From Halalkalibacter oceani (GTDB lineage Bacteria; Bacillota; Bacilli; Bacillales; Bacillaceae_D): a stretch of 58,447 bases of DNA. Positions 33,767 through 41,993 of this stretch are shown one piece after another (positions within the stretch are counted from its first letter, which is position 1; the number at the start of each line of letters is the position of its first letter). The notes below the pieces were generated by a model. It did not search any database, was not told where the DNA came from, and saw only the letters and a program-made list of their open reading frames with translations. Position numbers and translations under genes: made by a program. The DNA is taken from assembly GCF_023715705.1 (NCBI RefSeq), contig NZ_JAMBOS010000026.1, positions 1 to 58,447 on the forward strand, in the 5' to 3' direction.

Positions 33767-34753
33767 ATGGATAACATAAAAGCAATACTGACTCAAAAAA
33801 TAGGACTTGGAACAGCTCCACTTGGCAATATGTTTCGTGAAGTGCCGGAAGAAGAAGCACAAGCGACGATCGAAGCAGCCTGGAATGCAGGGATTCGTTA
33901 TTATGACACAGCACCATTTTACGGGGCAGGATTGGCCGAGCTTCGCTTAGGTAAATTTCTTTCTAACAAAAACCGTGATGATTATGTATTAAGTACAAAA
34001 GTTGGTCGCGTCATTGAAGAGGAAACCGAGGAAAAAGAAGGACTTTTTGCGTACGGCCGAACCAATAAAGTTACGACAGACTACTCTGCAGAAGCGACCC
34101 ATGCCTCTATCAACCAAAGCATGGAAAGACTACAAACCACTCGACTGGACTTTGTATTTGTGCACGACCTGTCACCTGATTTTCATGGAGACGAGTGGAT
34201 CGCCAAATTTGAAGAAGCGCGAACAGGTGCCTTCCTTGTTCTTGATGACTTAAAGGAACAAGGCGTCATAAAAGGTTGGGGTCTCGGCGTAAACACAACA
34301 ATACCAATTGAGCTTGCCCTTCAACTTGAAGAAGTACATCCCACTATTTGCTTACAAGCAACCCAATACACACTTCTTGATCATGAAGATACTCTTCGCA
34401 GAATGATGCCTGAAGTCGAGCAATCAAAATCAGCCATTGTTGTAGGTGCACCGTATAGCTCGGGAGCCCTACTTGGCGGAGATCACTATAACTACGGTGA
34501 GATCCCACCAGAAGTTCAAACGAAAATTAACAAATTAACAGAAGTAGCAGAGTCTCACGGCGTCAGCCTAAAAGCAGCAGCGCTACAGTTTTCAACTGCG
34601 CATCCAGCTGTAGCTGCGGTCATTCCTGGATCAACGAGACCTGATCGTATTGAGGAAGACCTCGAAGCCTTACGAGAGAAAATACCAGAAGCATTCTGGC
34701 AGGAATTAATTGAAAAACAACTCATTTCAGCGGTCGCACCTTTGCCGTTGTAA
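33767..34753 (+). CDS. Aldo/keto reductase
   Basis: The 328-residue protein is an (alpha/beta)8 aldo-keto reductase. It has LGTAPLGNMF, the catalytic Asp and Tyr in YYDTAPFYGAGLAE, Lys in VLSTKVGR, His in FVFVHDLSPD, and the cofactor-binding end VIPGSTRPDRIEEDLEAL. It most resembles the D-threo-aldose/galactose dehydrogenase branch, acting with NAD(P) on sugars or aldehydes. AGGAGGAGAATG precedes the start. Codon use is visibly richer in A and T than the haem genes and spo0B/obg around it, which suggests acquisition by transfer. It has no operon partner. Confidence 0.85.
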   Translation: MDNIKAILTQKIGLGTAPLGNMFREVPEEEAQATIEAAWNAGIRYYDTAPFYGAGLAELRLGKFLSNKNRDDYVLSTKVGRVIEEETEEKEGLFAYGRTNKVTTDYSAEATHASINQSMERLQTTRLDFVFVHDLSPDFHGDEWIAKFEEARTGAFLVLDDLKEQGVIKGWGLGVNTTIPIELALQLEEVHPTICLQATQYTLLDHEDTLRRMMPEVEQSKSAIVVGAPYSSGALLGGDHYNYGEIPPEVQTKINKLTEVAESHGVSLKAAALQFSTAHPAVAAVIPGSTRPDRIEEDLEALREKIPEAFWQELIEKQLISAVAPLPL

Positions 34754-34915
34754 AGGACATTTTAATAAAGCCCAAGCTACTTCTAAAAGATGGGCACTGT
34801 AAGAGAGCGTTAAATAGTTTGTGTAAATGAATCCAAAGCACGAAAAAAGGAAGTCCTTTTCTAGTGGAATAAAGTCACATGATCTACTCACTGCCCGTCT
34901 AAGAAAAAAGCCGAT

Positions 34916-34954
34916 AAAAAGGCGTTCTCCAAAAAATTTCGGAGAACGCCTTTG
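34916..34954. terminator. Bidirectional terminator
   Basis: AAAAGGCGTTCTCC pairs with GGAGAACGCCTTT around AAAAAATTTC. It lies at the end of the converging ABC operon, just beyond its stop codon. Confidence 0.8.
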
Positions 34955-34959
34955 CTTTT

Positions 34960-35970
34960 TTATTCTGCTAAAATCGCATCAAGACGTGATGTGTCGACGA
35001 GTCCGTCTAAGTCAGGGTCCTGATCCATAAACTTTAATTCATAGGAAGCGTTCGCCCATTCCTGTAGGGCATCTGGATACGTTTCGGTCGTCACCTTCAT
35101 CCGATTCCACGCTTTTTCAAGCACCGGCTCCGGAAGACGATTTTGCGTCAGGTCATACAAATGATCGTTAATGGTCGTCAACGTATCAGCGACATCCGCC
35201 TCTGTATAGTCGACTGCCTCCTTATGGCCGCGGAGGACAGCATCCACCGCTTCCGGATTTTCTTCGAGATATTGCTTTGACGTAACAACGACGACACTAG
35301 GCAATGTTTCGCCTAAGAAAACCTGATCCCATTCGGCGACGACATTGGCATTATGCTCTTCGACGAGGAATGTTCCCCATGGCTCAGGAGCGGCAGCCGC
35401 GTCAATTTGTCCTTGTTCAAACATCGCGACCATATTGGCTGGTGCAATACGGGACTGATGCTCGACCGTCCCGCCGACGCGATTTGACTCCAGTCCGAGT
35501 TCCTTCAGCATGATTTCAAGCTGAACATTGTGGGTGCAGCCGTTACCAGGTGTACAGAATGATTTACCGCCAAAATCTTCTAAAGTCTCAATCCCTGAGC
35601 CCTCGCGCGCCACGATCAATGTCGCTCCATTGGCCGCTGTCCCGAGGATGACGATGTCGCCCCCCGCAAGAAAATAGTTAATCGCTGGACCGGGACCTAC
35701 ATAGCCGATATCCAGGTTGCCTGTTTCCAGCGCTTCAATGAAATCATTTCCGTTTGGAAAATGAGTGTACTCCGCTTCTTTTTCACCGAGCTGCTGATCA
35801 AAAAAGCCTTTCTCTTTTCCGACAATTGCTGCGGCATGATCAAGATTAGGAAAATAACCAATTCTTACAGGACCGTCTTCGGACGAGGAACTGCCCGTGC
35901 CACCGGCTCCGCATGCTGTCAGTGCCGTCAGCAATATAGCAGCTCCGGTCATTTTTAACCATTTTTTCAT
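34960..35970 (-). CDS. ABC importer substrate-binding lipoprotein, NitT/TauT type
   Basis: I chose ATG 35970 (MKKWLKMTGAAILL), shortly after AAAGGGGAGA; the frame extends upstream without a ribosome site. The 336-residue protein has a lipobox LTAC. The SsuA/NMT1-like fold follows, with RIGYFPNLDHAAAIVGKEKGFF, GNLDIGYVGPGPAINYF, FCTPGNGCTHNVQ and DAAAAPEPWGTFLV. It would deliver an alkanesulfonate, taurine, nitrate or pyrimidine-type ligand to the permease. Which ligand cannot be told from the sequence. The two Cys in the CTPGNGC stretch are unusual for an exported binding protein and may form a disulfide. Confidence 0.85.
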   Translation of the reverse strand: MKKWLKMTGAAILLTALTACGAGGTGSSSSEDGPVRIGYFPNLDHAAAIVGKEKGFFDQQLGEKEAEYTHFPNGNDFIEALETGNLDIGYVGPGPAINYFLAGGDIVILGTAANGATLIVAREGSGIETLEDFGGKSFCTPGNGCTHNVQLEIMLKELGLESNRVGGTVEHQSRIAPANMVAMFEQGQIDAAAAPEPWGTFLVEEHNANVVAEWDQVFLGETLPSVVVVTSKQYLEENPEAVDAVLRGHKEAVDYTEADVADTLTTINDHLYDLTQNRLPEPVLEKAWNRMKVTTETYPDALQEWANASYELKFMDQDPDLDGLVDTSRLDAILAE

Positions 35971-35995
35971 ATCTGTTTCTCCCCTTTGATTATGA

Positions 35996-36754
35996 TTATG
36001 ATTTGGCATATCCCCAGCGGGTGAGGACCTTTCGTTCAATTGGATTAAAAATAAAATATTCAACAATAAGACCGATAATTGCAATGATGATCATAATCGC
36101 AATGACAAGCTCCATATTGAAAAAGTCGCGCGCATCAAGCAATGTTCTGCCGAGCCCGCCGCGTCCGAGTAATTCCGCTGCCATTAACGCGCGCCAGCCA
36201 AATGCCCATGAGAGGCGGATTCCAGTAAGCGCGGATGGAATTGAAGCGGGAATCATCACTTTCCAAATTAATTCATAGCCTTTGTAGCCCATCGTCCGCG
36301 CGGCGCGGATCAGGAGCGGCTGGACGTTCTTGATGCCCATTCGGACATTCATCGTCATCGGCCAAGTGCCGCCAAGCACAATAACAAACAGGATCGCCCC
36401 GGTTCCGCCCTGGAACATGACGAGGGCGAGCGGCAGCCAGACGATACTCGGAACGGACTGCAAGGCAACGACAAGCGAGCCTAACGTTTCGTCAGCAAGC
36501 TTCGAGGTGGCGAGTACAATCCCTAAAATCGAACCGATGATGATGGCGAGTAAAAAGCCAAGTCCGATCCGGCCGATACTTGTCGTTAAGGCAGCCGTTA
36601 AAATCCCTGTCTCGAAAAATCCTTTATAAAGCTCAACAAAGGAAAGAAGAGGAGATGGGAACATCTGGGTGCCAAAGACGTCAAGTCTATATATGGTCTC
36701 CCATATTACGATGAGAGCTGTAAAGAAGAGTAGCCTTCTGACTACGGTAATCAT
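35996..36754 (-). CDS. ABC importer permease, NitT/TauT type
   Basis: I chose ATG 36754 (after GTG 36757), 7 bases from AAGGAGGAG. The roughly 252-residue protein has six membrane helices. The cytoplasmic EAA loop region reads RTMGYKGYELIWKVMIPASIPSALTGIR. AFGWRALMAAELLG is a SsuC/TauC-family block. It forms the membrane pathway of the importer, with the ATPase 36687-37532. Its start lies 68 bases inside the ATPase gene, in another frame. Confidence 0.88.
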   Translation of the reverse strand: MITVVRRLLFFTALIVIWETIYRLDVFGTQMFPSPLLSFVELYKGFFETGILTAALTTSIGRIGLGFLLAIIIGSILGIVLATSKLADETLGSLVVALQSVPSIVWLPLALVMFQGGTGAILFVIVLGGTWPMTMNVRMGIKNVQPLLIRAARTMGYKGYELIWKVMIPASIPSALTGIRLSWAFGWRALMAAELLGRGGLGRTLLDARDFFNMELVIAIMIIIAIIGLIVEYFIFNPIERKVLTRWGYAKS

Positions 36755-37532
36755 CACCCATCTCCTCCTTCATTACTTTTTCAATCTCACCGGCCAACTG
36801 CTGGCTGATTTGTTCTTCGAGTGCAGCGAAGGCCGGATCTGATGATTTACGAGGACGGGCCATCGGCACATCGTAAATGTTGACAATGCCTCCGGGCCGG
36901 ACTCCCATTAAGACGATTCTGTCAGAAAGCAGAATCGATTCACGAATGTTGTGGGTGACAAACAGAATTGTTTTGCCTGTCTGCTCCCAAATATATTGGA
37001 CCTCTTTATGCAGCATCGAGCGCGTCTGTTCATCTAATGCACCAAATGGTTCATCCATCAGCAATACTTCCGGGTCCATCGCCAGAGCCCGCGCAATTGA
37101 AACACGCTGCTTCATTCCTCCGGAAAGCTCATGAGGGTAGGCGTCGACGAATTTGCTGAGATGAACGAGCTTTAAGTATTCGAGCGCTCTTGCCTTTGCT
37201 TCCTGTATGGAATATTGCTTTTTAATCGCAAAGATGACATTATCGAGAACCGACATCCACGGCATGAGAGCAGCCTCCTGAAAGACAACGCCACGATCAG
37301 CTCCGGGCTCTTTTACTTCGCGGTTCCCGACAAGAACTGTTCCCGTGCTCGCACTCTCTAACCCAGCTACGATATTAAGTAAAGTCGACTTTCCACATCC
37401 GGATGGTCCTAATAAGGAAACGAACTCACCGGATTTCACATGCAATTCTATATCCTCAAAAACGGTATAGGAGGTGTTCTCCTGTTTGTTTTCGAATGTT
37501 TTTCCAACTTGTTGAATTTGAATTTCAGACAT
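36687..37532 (-). CDS. ABC importer ATP-binding protein, NitT/TauT type
   Basis: The 281-residue ATPase has Walker A GPSGCGKST, Q-loop VVFQEAALMPWMSV, signature LSGGMKQRVSIARAL, Walker B VLLMDEPFGALDEQTR and the H-loop FVTHNIRE. It is of the SsuB/TauB type. The C-terminal tail beyond about residue 255 is longer than usual and runs into the permease gene for 68 bases. GGGAGGGAGG precedes the start, and the gene is first in the operon, followed by permease and binding protein. Confidence 0.9.
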   Translation of the reverse strand: MSEIQIQQVGKTFENKQENTSYTVFEDIELHVKSGEFVSLLGPSGCGKSTLLNIVAGLESASTGTVLVGNREVKEPGADRGVVFQEAALMPWMSVLDNVIFAIKKQYSIQEAKARALEYLKLVHLSKFVDAYPHELSGGMKQRVSIARALAMDPEVLLMDEPFGALDEQTRSMLHKEVQYIWEQTGKTILFVTHNIRESILLSDRIVLMGVRPGGIVNIYDVPMARPRKSSDPAFAALEEQISQQLAGEIEKVMKEEMGDDYRSQKATLLYSSHRNMGDHI

Positions 37533-37848
37533 CTTAGTCAGCCTCCCTCCCAGAAAGAAAATATTTTTATAAATCTTATAAAAATAGTCGGTTATTCATT
37601 TTAGTATATGTAGAGGGGCTGATGCTGTCAATTCTTTTTTCGAAAACAGCGCAGTATCCAGAGCAGCAGAATGAAAAGGACGGCAGACATTTTTATGCTG
37701 AAATACTCAGCAGGGAGGTAGGAATGAAAGCGGGAGGAGGGGAAAGGATCACGGGCAACTTTCTCAAAGCAACAAATATATGGTAAGATAGGCGTTGTAA
37801 TGCACTTGATAGTGGGAAAAGAAATGGGCAAAGACAAGGAGAGCCGAA
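37533..37848. other. Divergent intergenic region between the ABC operon and spo0B
   Basis: It holds an AT-rich stretch (37555-37615, with ATAAATCTTATAAAAATAG and TATATG runs) that should carry the ABC promoter on the minus strand. It also holds the spo0B upstream region with GACAAGGAGAG as ribosome site. I saw no riboswitch-like structure and no ORF. Confidence 0.4.
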
Positions 37849-38379
37849 ATGACGAATCATTTTGATATGGTAGAGGCGCTTCGTCATGCGCGTCACGACT
37901 GGTTGAATATTATGCAGCTCATTAAAGGAAATCTGGCGCTAAAACGCTATGATCGAATTGCTGACATTATTGACGAAGTGGCGCGACAGTCGAGTAGTGA
38001 AAGTGAAATTTCAAATATACAAGCCCCGAGTGTGTCCTATTTTTTGTTGACGTTTAATTGGTTCTGCCGCGAGATGAAATTAGAGATGGATGTGGCGGGA
38101 GATGTCTTTTCTTTGGCAAAGCAGGAGCAGGAGCTGTTACGCATCTGCAAGCAAATTATAGAACGCTTAGCTCGTGAAAGCACATTGGACACAGAAAACC
38201 ATCTGCTATTGACTTTTTTATTTACCGATCAGCAGTGTGAGTTAACGTTTGATTATCAGGGAACATTACAGCAAGAAGGACAGTCTCTCGTGGAGTTTGC
38301 TGCTCAGGAGTCGGCTGTCGAACTCGTGGAAGTTAGTAAACAGGAATGTGTCCTACTAACTCGTTTTACAAGAAGCTGA
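37849..38379 (+). CDS. spo0B: Sporulation phosphorelay phosphotransferase Spo0B
   Basis: The 176-residue protein has RHARHDWLNIMQLIKGNLAL, where His16 matches the phosphorylated His of B. subtilis Spo0B. Downstream, FLLTFNWFCREMKLEMDV and SKQECVLLTRF follow the same layout: a four-helix dimerisation part and a degenerate ATPase-like C-terminal part. It moves phosphate from Spo0F to Spo0A to start sporulation. ACAAGGAGAG precedes the start. It is 11 bases before obg, as in B. subtilis, but rplU-ysxB-rpmA, which precede it there, are absent here. Confidence 0.92.
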   Translation: MTNHFDMVEALRHARHDWLNIMQLIKGNLALKRYDRIADIIDEVARQSSSESEISNIQAPSVSYFLLTFNWFCREMKLEMDVAGDVFSLAKQEQELLRICKQIIERLARESTLDTENHLLLTFLFTDQQCELTFDYQGTLQQEGQSLVEFAAQESAVELVEVSKQECVLLTRFTRS

Positions 38380-38390
38380 GGTGAAGAAAG

Positions 38391-39674
38391 GTGTTTGTCG
38401 ATAAAGTCAAGGTTTATGTAAAAGGTGGCGACGGAGGAAACGGGATGGTTGCGTTCCGTCGTGAAAAGTATGTGCCCGATGGAGGTCCGGCCGGCGGTGA
38501 TGGCGGAAAAGGCGCAAGCGTCGTCTTTGAAGTGGAGGAAGGTCTGAGAACGCTAATGGACTTTCGTTATAAACGACATTTTAAAGCGGATCGGGGAGAG
38601 CACGGCCGCCCGAAAGGCCAGCATGGCAAAAATGCGGACGATATGGTGGTGAAGGTTCCTCCGGGAACGACGGTGGTTGATGAGCAAACTGGGCAGGTCA
38701 TCGCCGATTTAACTGAACATGGTCAGCGCGCTGTTATCGCGAAAGGTGGCCGTGGCGGCCGTGGCAACATTCGCTTTGCGACGCCTGCCAATCCTGCTCC
38801 GGAAATCGCGGAAAATGGCGAGCCGGGAACGGAGCGCGAGGTCGTCCTTGAGCTGAAGGTGCTTGCCGATGTCGGGCTGGTCGGGTTTCCGAGCGTCGGC
38901 AAATCAACATTGCTCTCGGTCGTCTCGGCGGCCAAGCCGAAAATCGCCGATTATCATTTTACGACGATTACGCCTAACTTAGGTGTCGTTGAAACAGAGG
39001 ATAACAGAAGCTTTGTCATGGCTGATTTGCCGGGATTAATCGAGGGGGCACATGAAGGCGTCGGGCTGGGACATCAGTTTTTACGTCATATCGAGCGGAC
39101 CCGCGTCATCGTTCATGTGATTGACATGTCGGCACTTGAAGGGCGCGATCCTTACGAGGATTACGTGCTGATTAATGATGAATTGAAGCAATACAACTTA
39201 CGTCTGCTGGAGCGGCCGCAGCTGATTGTCGCCAATAAAATGGACATGCCCGAGGCTGAAGAAAACCTCAAGCGCTTCAAGGAACAGCTTGAGGACGATC
39301 ACCCTGTATTTCCGATTTCGGCCATTACGAGAGAGGGCGTACGTGAGCTTCTCTTAACGATCGCCGATAAAATTGAGCAGACGCCGGAATTTCCGCTTCA
39401 TGAGGAAACAGAGCAATCAACCCGGGTCGTCTACAAGCACCAGAAAGAGGAAGCCCGCTTTGTGTTATCGCGTGATGATGATGGCGTCTTCGTCATTTCA
39501 GGGCCGGAAATCGAGCGCCTCTTCAAAATGACCGACTTCTCAAGAGACGAATCGGTCCGCCGCTTCGCCCGCCAAATGCGGCACATGGGGATCGACGAAG
39601 CACTCCGTCAACGCGGAGCCAAAGACGGCGACCTCGTCCGCATCCTAAAGTTCGAATTTGAATTTATAGACTAG
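38391..39674 (+). CDS. obg: Essential GTPase Obg
   Basis: GTG start, preceded by AAGAAAGG. The 427-residue protein has the Gly-rich Obg fold (1-158, [21 protein letters not shown]). The G domain has [28 protein letters not shown] and NKMD. The C-terminal OCT domain ends [19 protein letters not shown] and FEFEFID. It binds ribosomal subunits and links GTP/ppGpp levels to ribosome assembly and to sporulation entry. It is co-transcribed with spo0B. Confidence 0.96.
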   Translation: MFVDKVKVYVKGGDGGNGMVAFRREKYVPDGGPAGGDGGKGASVVFEVEEGLRTLMDFRYKRHFKADRGEHGRPKGQHGKNADDMVVKVPPGTTVVDEQTGQVIADLTEHGQRAVIAKGGRGGRGNIRFATPANPAPEIAENGEPGTEREVVLELKVLADVGLVGFPSVGKSTLLSVVSAAKPKIADYHFTTITPNLGVVETEDNRSFVMADLPGLIEGAHEGVGLGHQFLRHIERTRVIVHVIDMSALEGRDPYEDYVLINDELKQYNLRLLERPQLIVANKMDMPEAEENLKRFKEQLEDDHPVFPISAITREGVRELLLTIADKIEQTPEFPLHEETEQSTRVVYKHQKEEARFVLSRDDDGVFVISGPEIERLFKMTDFSRDESVRRFARQMRHMGIDEALRQRGAKDGDLVRILKFEFEFID

Positions 39675-39835
39675 ACACGAACCCCCAGCCCGCCCTTGGC
39701 TGGGGGTTCGTGTCGTAGCGAAGAGCGGAGCCGCTGCAAGGCTTTGAAGTGCGCAAGGAGTGGGGTTCTCCTTGCGCACGGGCAGCGAGCGAAGCCGAAG
39801 CAGAGTCAGCCTGCCCTTGGCTGGGGGTTCGTGTC
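39674..39835. repeat. Nested hairpin cluster; divergent copy of the structured repeat
   Basis: Three structures lie after obg. A 17-bp perfect hairpin (39674-39690 with 39698-39714) repeats its right half at 39807-39835. Between them is a copy of the structured element found at 4276 and 58021: AGCGGAGCCGC, lower stem CGCTGC (39732-39737) with GCAGCG (39782-39787), an 11-base bulge, upper stem GTGCGCAAGGAG (39749-39760) with CTCCTTGCGCAC (39768-39779), loop TGGGGTT, then GAGCGAAGCC. The stems differ in sequence from other copies but still pair. The first hairpin may also terminate obg, although it has no T-run. Confidence 0.75.
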
Positions 39836-39960
39836 TGTCTCTTCGAGGAAGACAGCTTTTCATTAGTAAGAGACAAATTTAGGGAATGATGTTGTCAAAA
39901 GGGGTTGCGAATTCTATAATGAGAAGATAATGATCTACCTGAAAGAAGGTGAACCATGTT

Positions 39961-40407
39961 ATGGCTTCGCGTAAATCATTTTATCTCGTGCGTGAGGATA
40001 TGCTCACGGACGCCATGGAAAAAACACTGGAAGCGAAAGAACTGCTTCATTCCGGCAAAGTGAAAAAAATCAATGAGGCCGTACATAAGGTCGGGTTAAG
40101 CCGTAGCGCCTTTTATAAATACAAGGATGGAATTTTTCCTTTCCATACAATGGTAAGAGAAAAAATCATCACACTTTCGATTATTTTAGTTGATCGTTCT
40201 GGTTCATTGTCACAGCTGCTCGGGAAGGTTGCTGAAACAGGAGCAAACGTGTTAACGATTAACCAGACGATTCCACTGCAGGGACGCGCCCATATGACAT
40301 TAACGATTGACACGGCTCCGATGAAGCTTGAATTTGATGAAGTAATGGAGTGGCTGGAAGGGCTTGAAGTAGTGGAAAAAGTCGAAATGGTAGGCTCGGG
40401 ATCTTAG
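39961..40407 (+). CDS. pheB: ACT-domain protein PheB
   Basis: I chose ATG 39961 ([15 protein letters not shown]) as the better match to the family; the frame also opens at a GTG 12 bases earlier, and AAGAAGGTG lies upstream. The 148-residue protein has an N-terminal helical HTH-like part ([20 protein letters not shown]). A C-terminal ACT domain (about 65-145) contains [23 protein letters not shown] (written in two parts: [23 protein letters not shown]). The UPF0735 family lies upstream of pheA in Bacillus. It probably senses an amino acid, but its target is not known. Confidence 0.9.
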   Translation: MASRKSFYLVREDMLTDAMEKTLEAKELLHSGKVKKINEAVHKVGLSRSAFYKYKDGIFPFHTMVREKIITLSIILVDRSGSLSQLLGKVAETGANVLTINQTIPLQGRAHMTLTIDTAPMKLEFDEVMEWLEGLEVVEKVEMVGSGS

Positions 40408-40422
40408 GGAGGAGAATGCAGC

Positions 40423-41289
40423 ATGAAAATAAGTTACTTAGGACCAAAAGGAACATTTACAGAAATGGCAGCGAGAGGACTGTTTAACGAGCAGGAACTT
40501 GTTCCTTATCAAACGATTCCTTCCTGTATGGATGCCGTCGCCGCCGGAGAAGTCGATGCAGCGATCGTGCCGATTGAAAATGCAATTGAAGGATCTGTCA
40601 ACATGACGCTCGATTATTTGATTCATAAACAGCGTCTGCCGATTATTGGCGGCGTTACGGTGCCGATCGCCCAACATTTACTCGTTCATCCGGAAAACAG
40701 GCGGCAGCCGATTGAGAAAATTGTTTCTCATCCGCACGCGATTGCCCAATGCCATGATTTCCTTCAAGCGGAGTTGAACGGCGCGGAGTGGGAATATATG
40801 AATTCAACTGGAGCGGCGGCTGAATTTGTCGCGAATCATCCGGAACAGAAAATTGCGGCGATCGCCAATGAACTGGCCGCTGAAGAATACAAGCTCGTGC
40901 CGTTGCATGAAAATATCCACGACTATTCCCATAACCGTACAAGCTTTGTCGTTCTGAGCAGAACGCTTGATATGCCGCACTTGCAAGAGCCGGAGCATAT
41001 CGCTGATAAAACGAGTTTAATGGTGACACTGCCGTCTGATTTTTCCGGTGCGCTGCATCAAGTGCTGTCCGCTTTTGCGTGGCGCAAGCTGAATTTAACT
41101 AAAATTGAGTCGAGACCGACAAAAACAGGCTTAGGCAATTATTTCTTTTTAATTGATATCGATGGCCTGGCTGATGACGTGCTAATACCAGGAGCTGTTT
41201 CAGAGCTGGAAGCGCTAGGCTGCGGGGTCGATATTCTTGGCAGTTACTCGTGCTATCAATTAGTGCCACAGGCAGAAAAAATCCGCTGA
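40423..41289 (+). CDS. pheA: Prephenate dehydratase PheA
   Basis: The 288-residue enzyme begins KISYLGPKGTFTEMAA. It has IVPIENAIEGSVNMTLDYL, SHPHAIAQCHDFL, NSTGAAAEFV and NRTSFVVLSR, then an ACT regulatory domain (about 195-280) with the ESRP block (IESRPTKTGLGNYFFLIDIDG, given here as IESRPTKTG and NYFFLIDIDG). It converts prephenate to phenylpyruvate for phenylalanine synthesis and is inhibited by phenylalanine through the ACT domain. It is 15 bases after pheB. Confidence 0.95.
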   Translation: MKISYLGPKGTFTEMAARGLFNEQELVPYQTIPSCMDAVAAGEVDAAIVPIENAIEGSVNMTLDYLIHKQRLPIIGGVTVPIAQHLLVHPENRRQPIEKIVSHPHAIAQCHDFLQAELNGAEWEYMNSTGAAAEFVANHPEQKIAAIANELAAEEYKLVPLHENIHDYSHNRTSFVVLSRTLDMPHLQEPEHIADKTSLMVTLPSDFSGALHQVLSAFAWRKLNLTKIESRPTKTGLGNYFFLIDIDGLADDVLIPGAVSELEALGCGVDILGSYSCYQLVPQAEKIR

Positions 41290-41337
41290 AATCATGGAGA
41301 ACAGGCGAGGAAATATGGAAGTAGCTTCTATGTTTGA

Positions 41338-41370
41338 GACAAGAGGGAAATCAACCTTTTGTCTTTTTTT
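41338..41370 (+). terminator. Terminator after pheA
   Basis: GACAAGAGG pairs with CCTTTTGTC around GAAATCAA, followed by seven T. It carries the shortened AACC apex of the recurrent family. Confidence 0.8.
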
Positions 41371-41409
41371 ATGTGGGAAATAGTGGTGCCGGCTTCGCAT
41401 GTTAGGGGT

Positions 41410-41441
41410 GGCTGTCTGGAAGCGGGTTCTTTCAGACAGCC
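41410..41441 (-). terminator. Terminator after nadR (minus strand)
   Basis: GGCTGTCTG (41410 onward) pairs with CAGACAGCC around GAAGCGGGTTCTTT. It sits next to the nadR stop codon. Confidence 0.6.
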
Positions 41442-41454
41442 TTGCGAGTTTTTC

Positions 41455-41991
41455 TTAGTCATTTAAGATGAAGCCCCGCCGGTCAAGGGCGGCGATGGCG
41501 CTGTCCAATTGTTCTTCGGTTTGCGCCTCAATCTCATGCAGGTGGACACCATTGGTCAACTCGGATAGCAGGGCTGCTTTTGTCGATTGTAAATGAGTGC
41601 AAAACTGCTCAACATCATGGCGGCTCGATACCATTAAGGAAGCGGACAGCTCTCCGTAAAGGGCATGCTCGACGATCACCTGGCGCACGGTCACGCCGTG
41701 ATCAACGAGGAGAAAAAGCTCTTCCTTCGTCTCCGCCGGCGTATGACGGCAGGCGATAATCCGGCTCGCTTTTGCCGGCCTTTCTGTCTGTACATACATA
41801 TAGCCTTGGGCGGTCGCTAAAATAGGATGTTTTTTCGCTTTTAAGATCGATATATCCTGGACAATCACTTGCCGACTGACATTGGTCCGCCTTGCCAGCT
41901 CATTTCCTGTTAACGGCTTGCCGCTTGATCTAAGCCAGTCTATTAGCAGATTCCGACGTTCCTCGCCTAGTATTTTCTTGCCATTTGTCAC
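41455..41991 (-). CDS. nadR: NAD biosynthesis repressor NadR (YrxA/NiaR)
   Basis: The 178-residue regulator has an N-terminal winged helix (RRNLLIDWLRSSGKPLTGNELARRTNVSRQV, quoted here in parts: GKPLTGNELARRT and NVSRQVIVQDI). A C-terminal 3H domain follows with His residues in RHTPAETKEELFLLVDHG and SSRHDVEQF that bind metal and nicotinic acid. In B. subtilis it represses nadBCA and nifS when nicotinic acid is plentiful. It is two bases downstream of nifS, in the same operon. Confidence 0.92.
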   Translation of the reverse strand: MTNGKKILGEERRNLLIDWLRSSGKPLTGNELARRTNVSRQVIVQDISILKAKKHPILATAQGYMYVQTERPAKASRIIACRHTPAETKEELFLLVDHGVTVRQVIVEHALYGELSASLMVSSRHDVEQFCTHLQSTKAALLSELTNGVHLHEIEAQTEEQLDSAIAALDRRGFILND

Positions 41992-41993
41992 AT

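Noticed and set aside
37533-37848. Possible riboswitch ahead of the ABC importer
   Set aside because: No S-box, T-box or other known leader pattern could be recognised on either strand.
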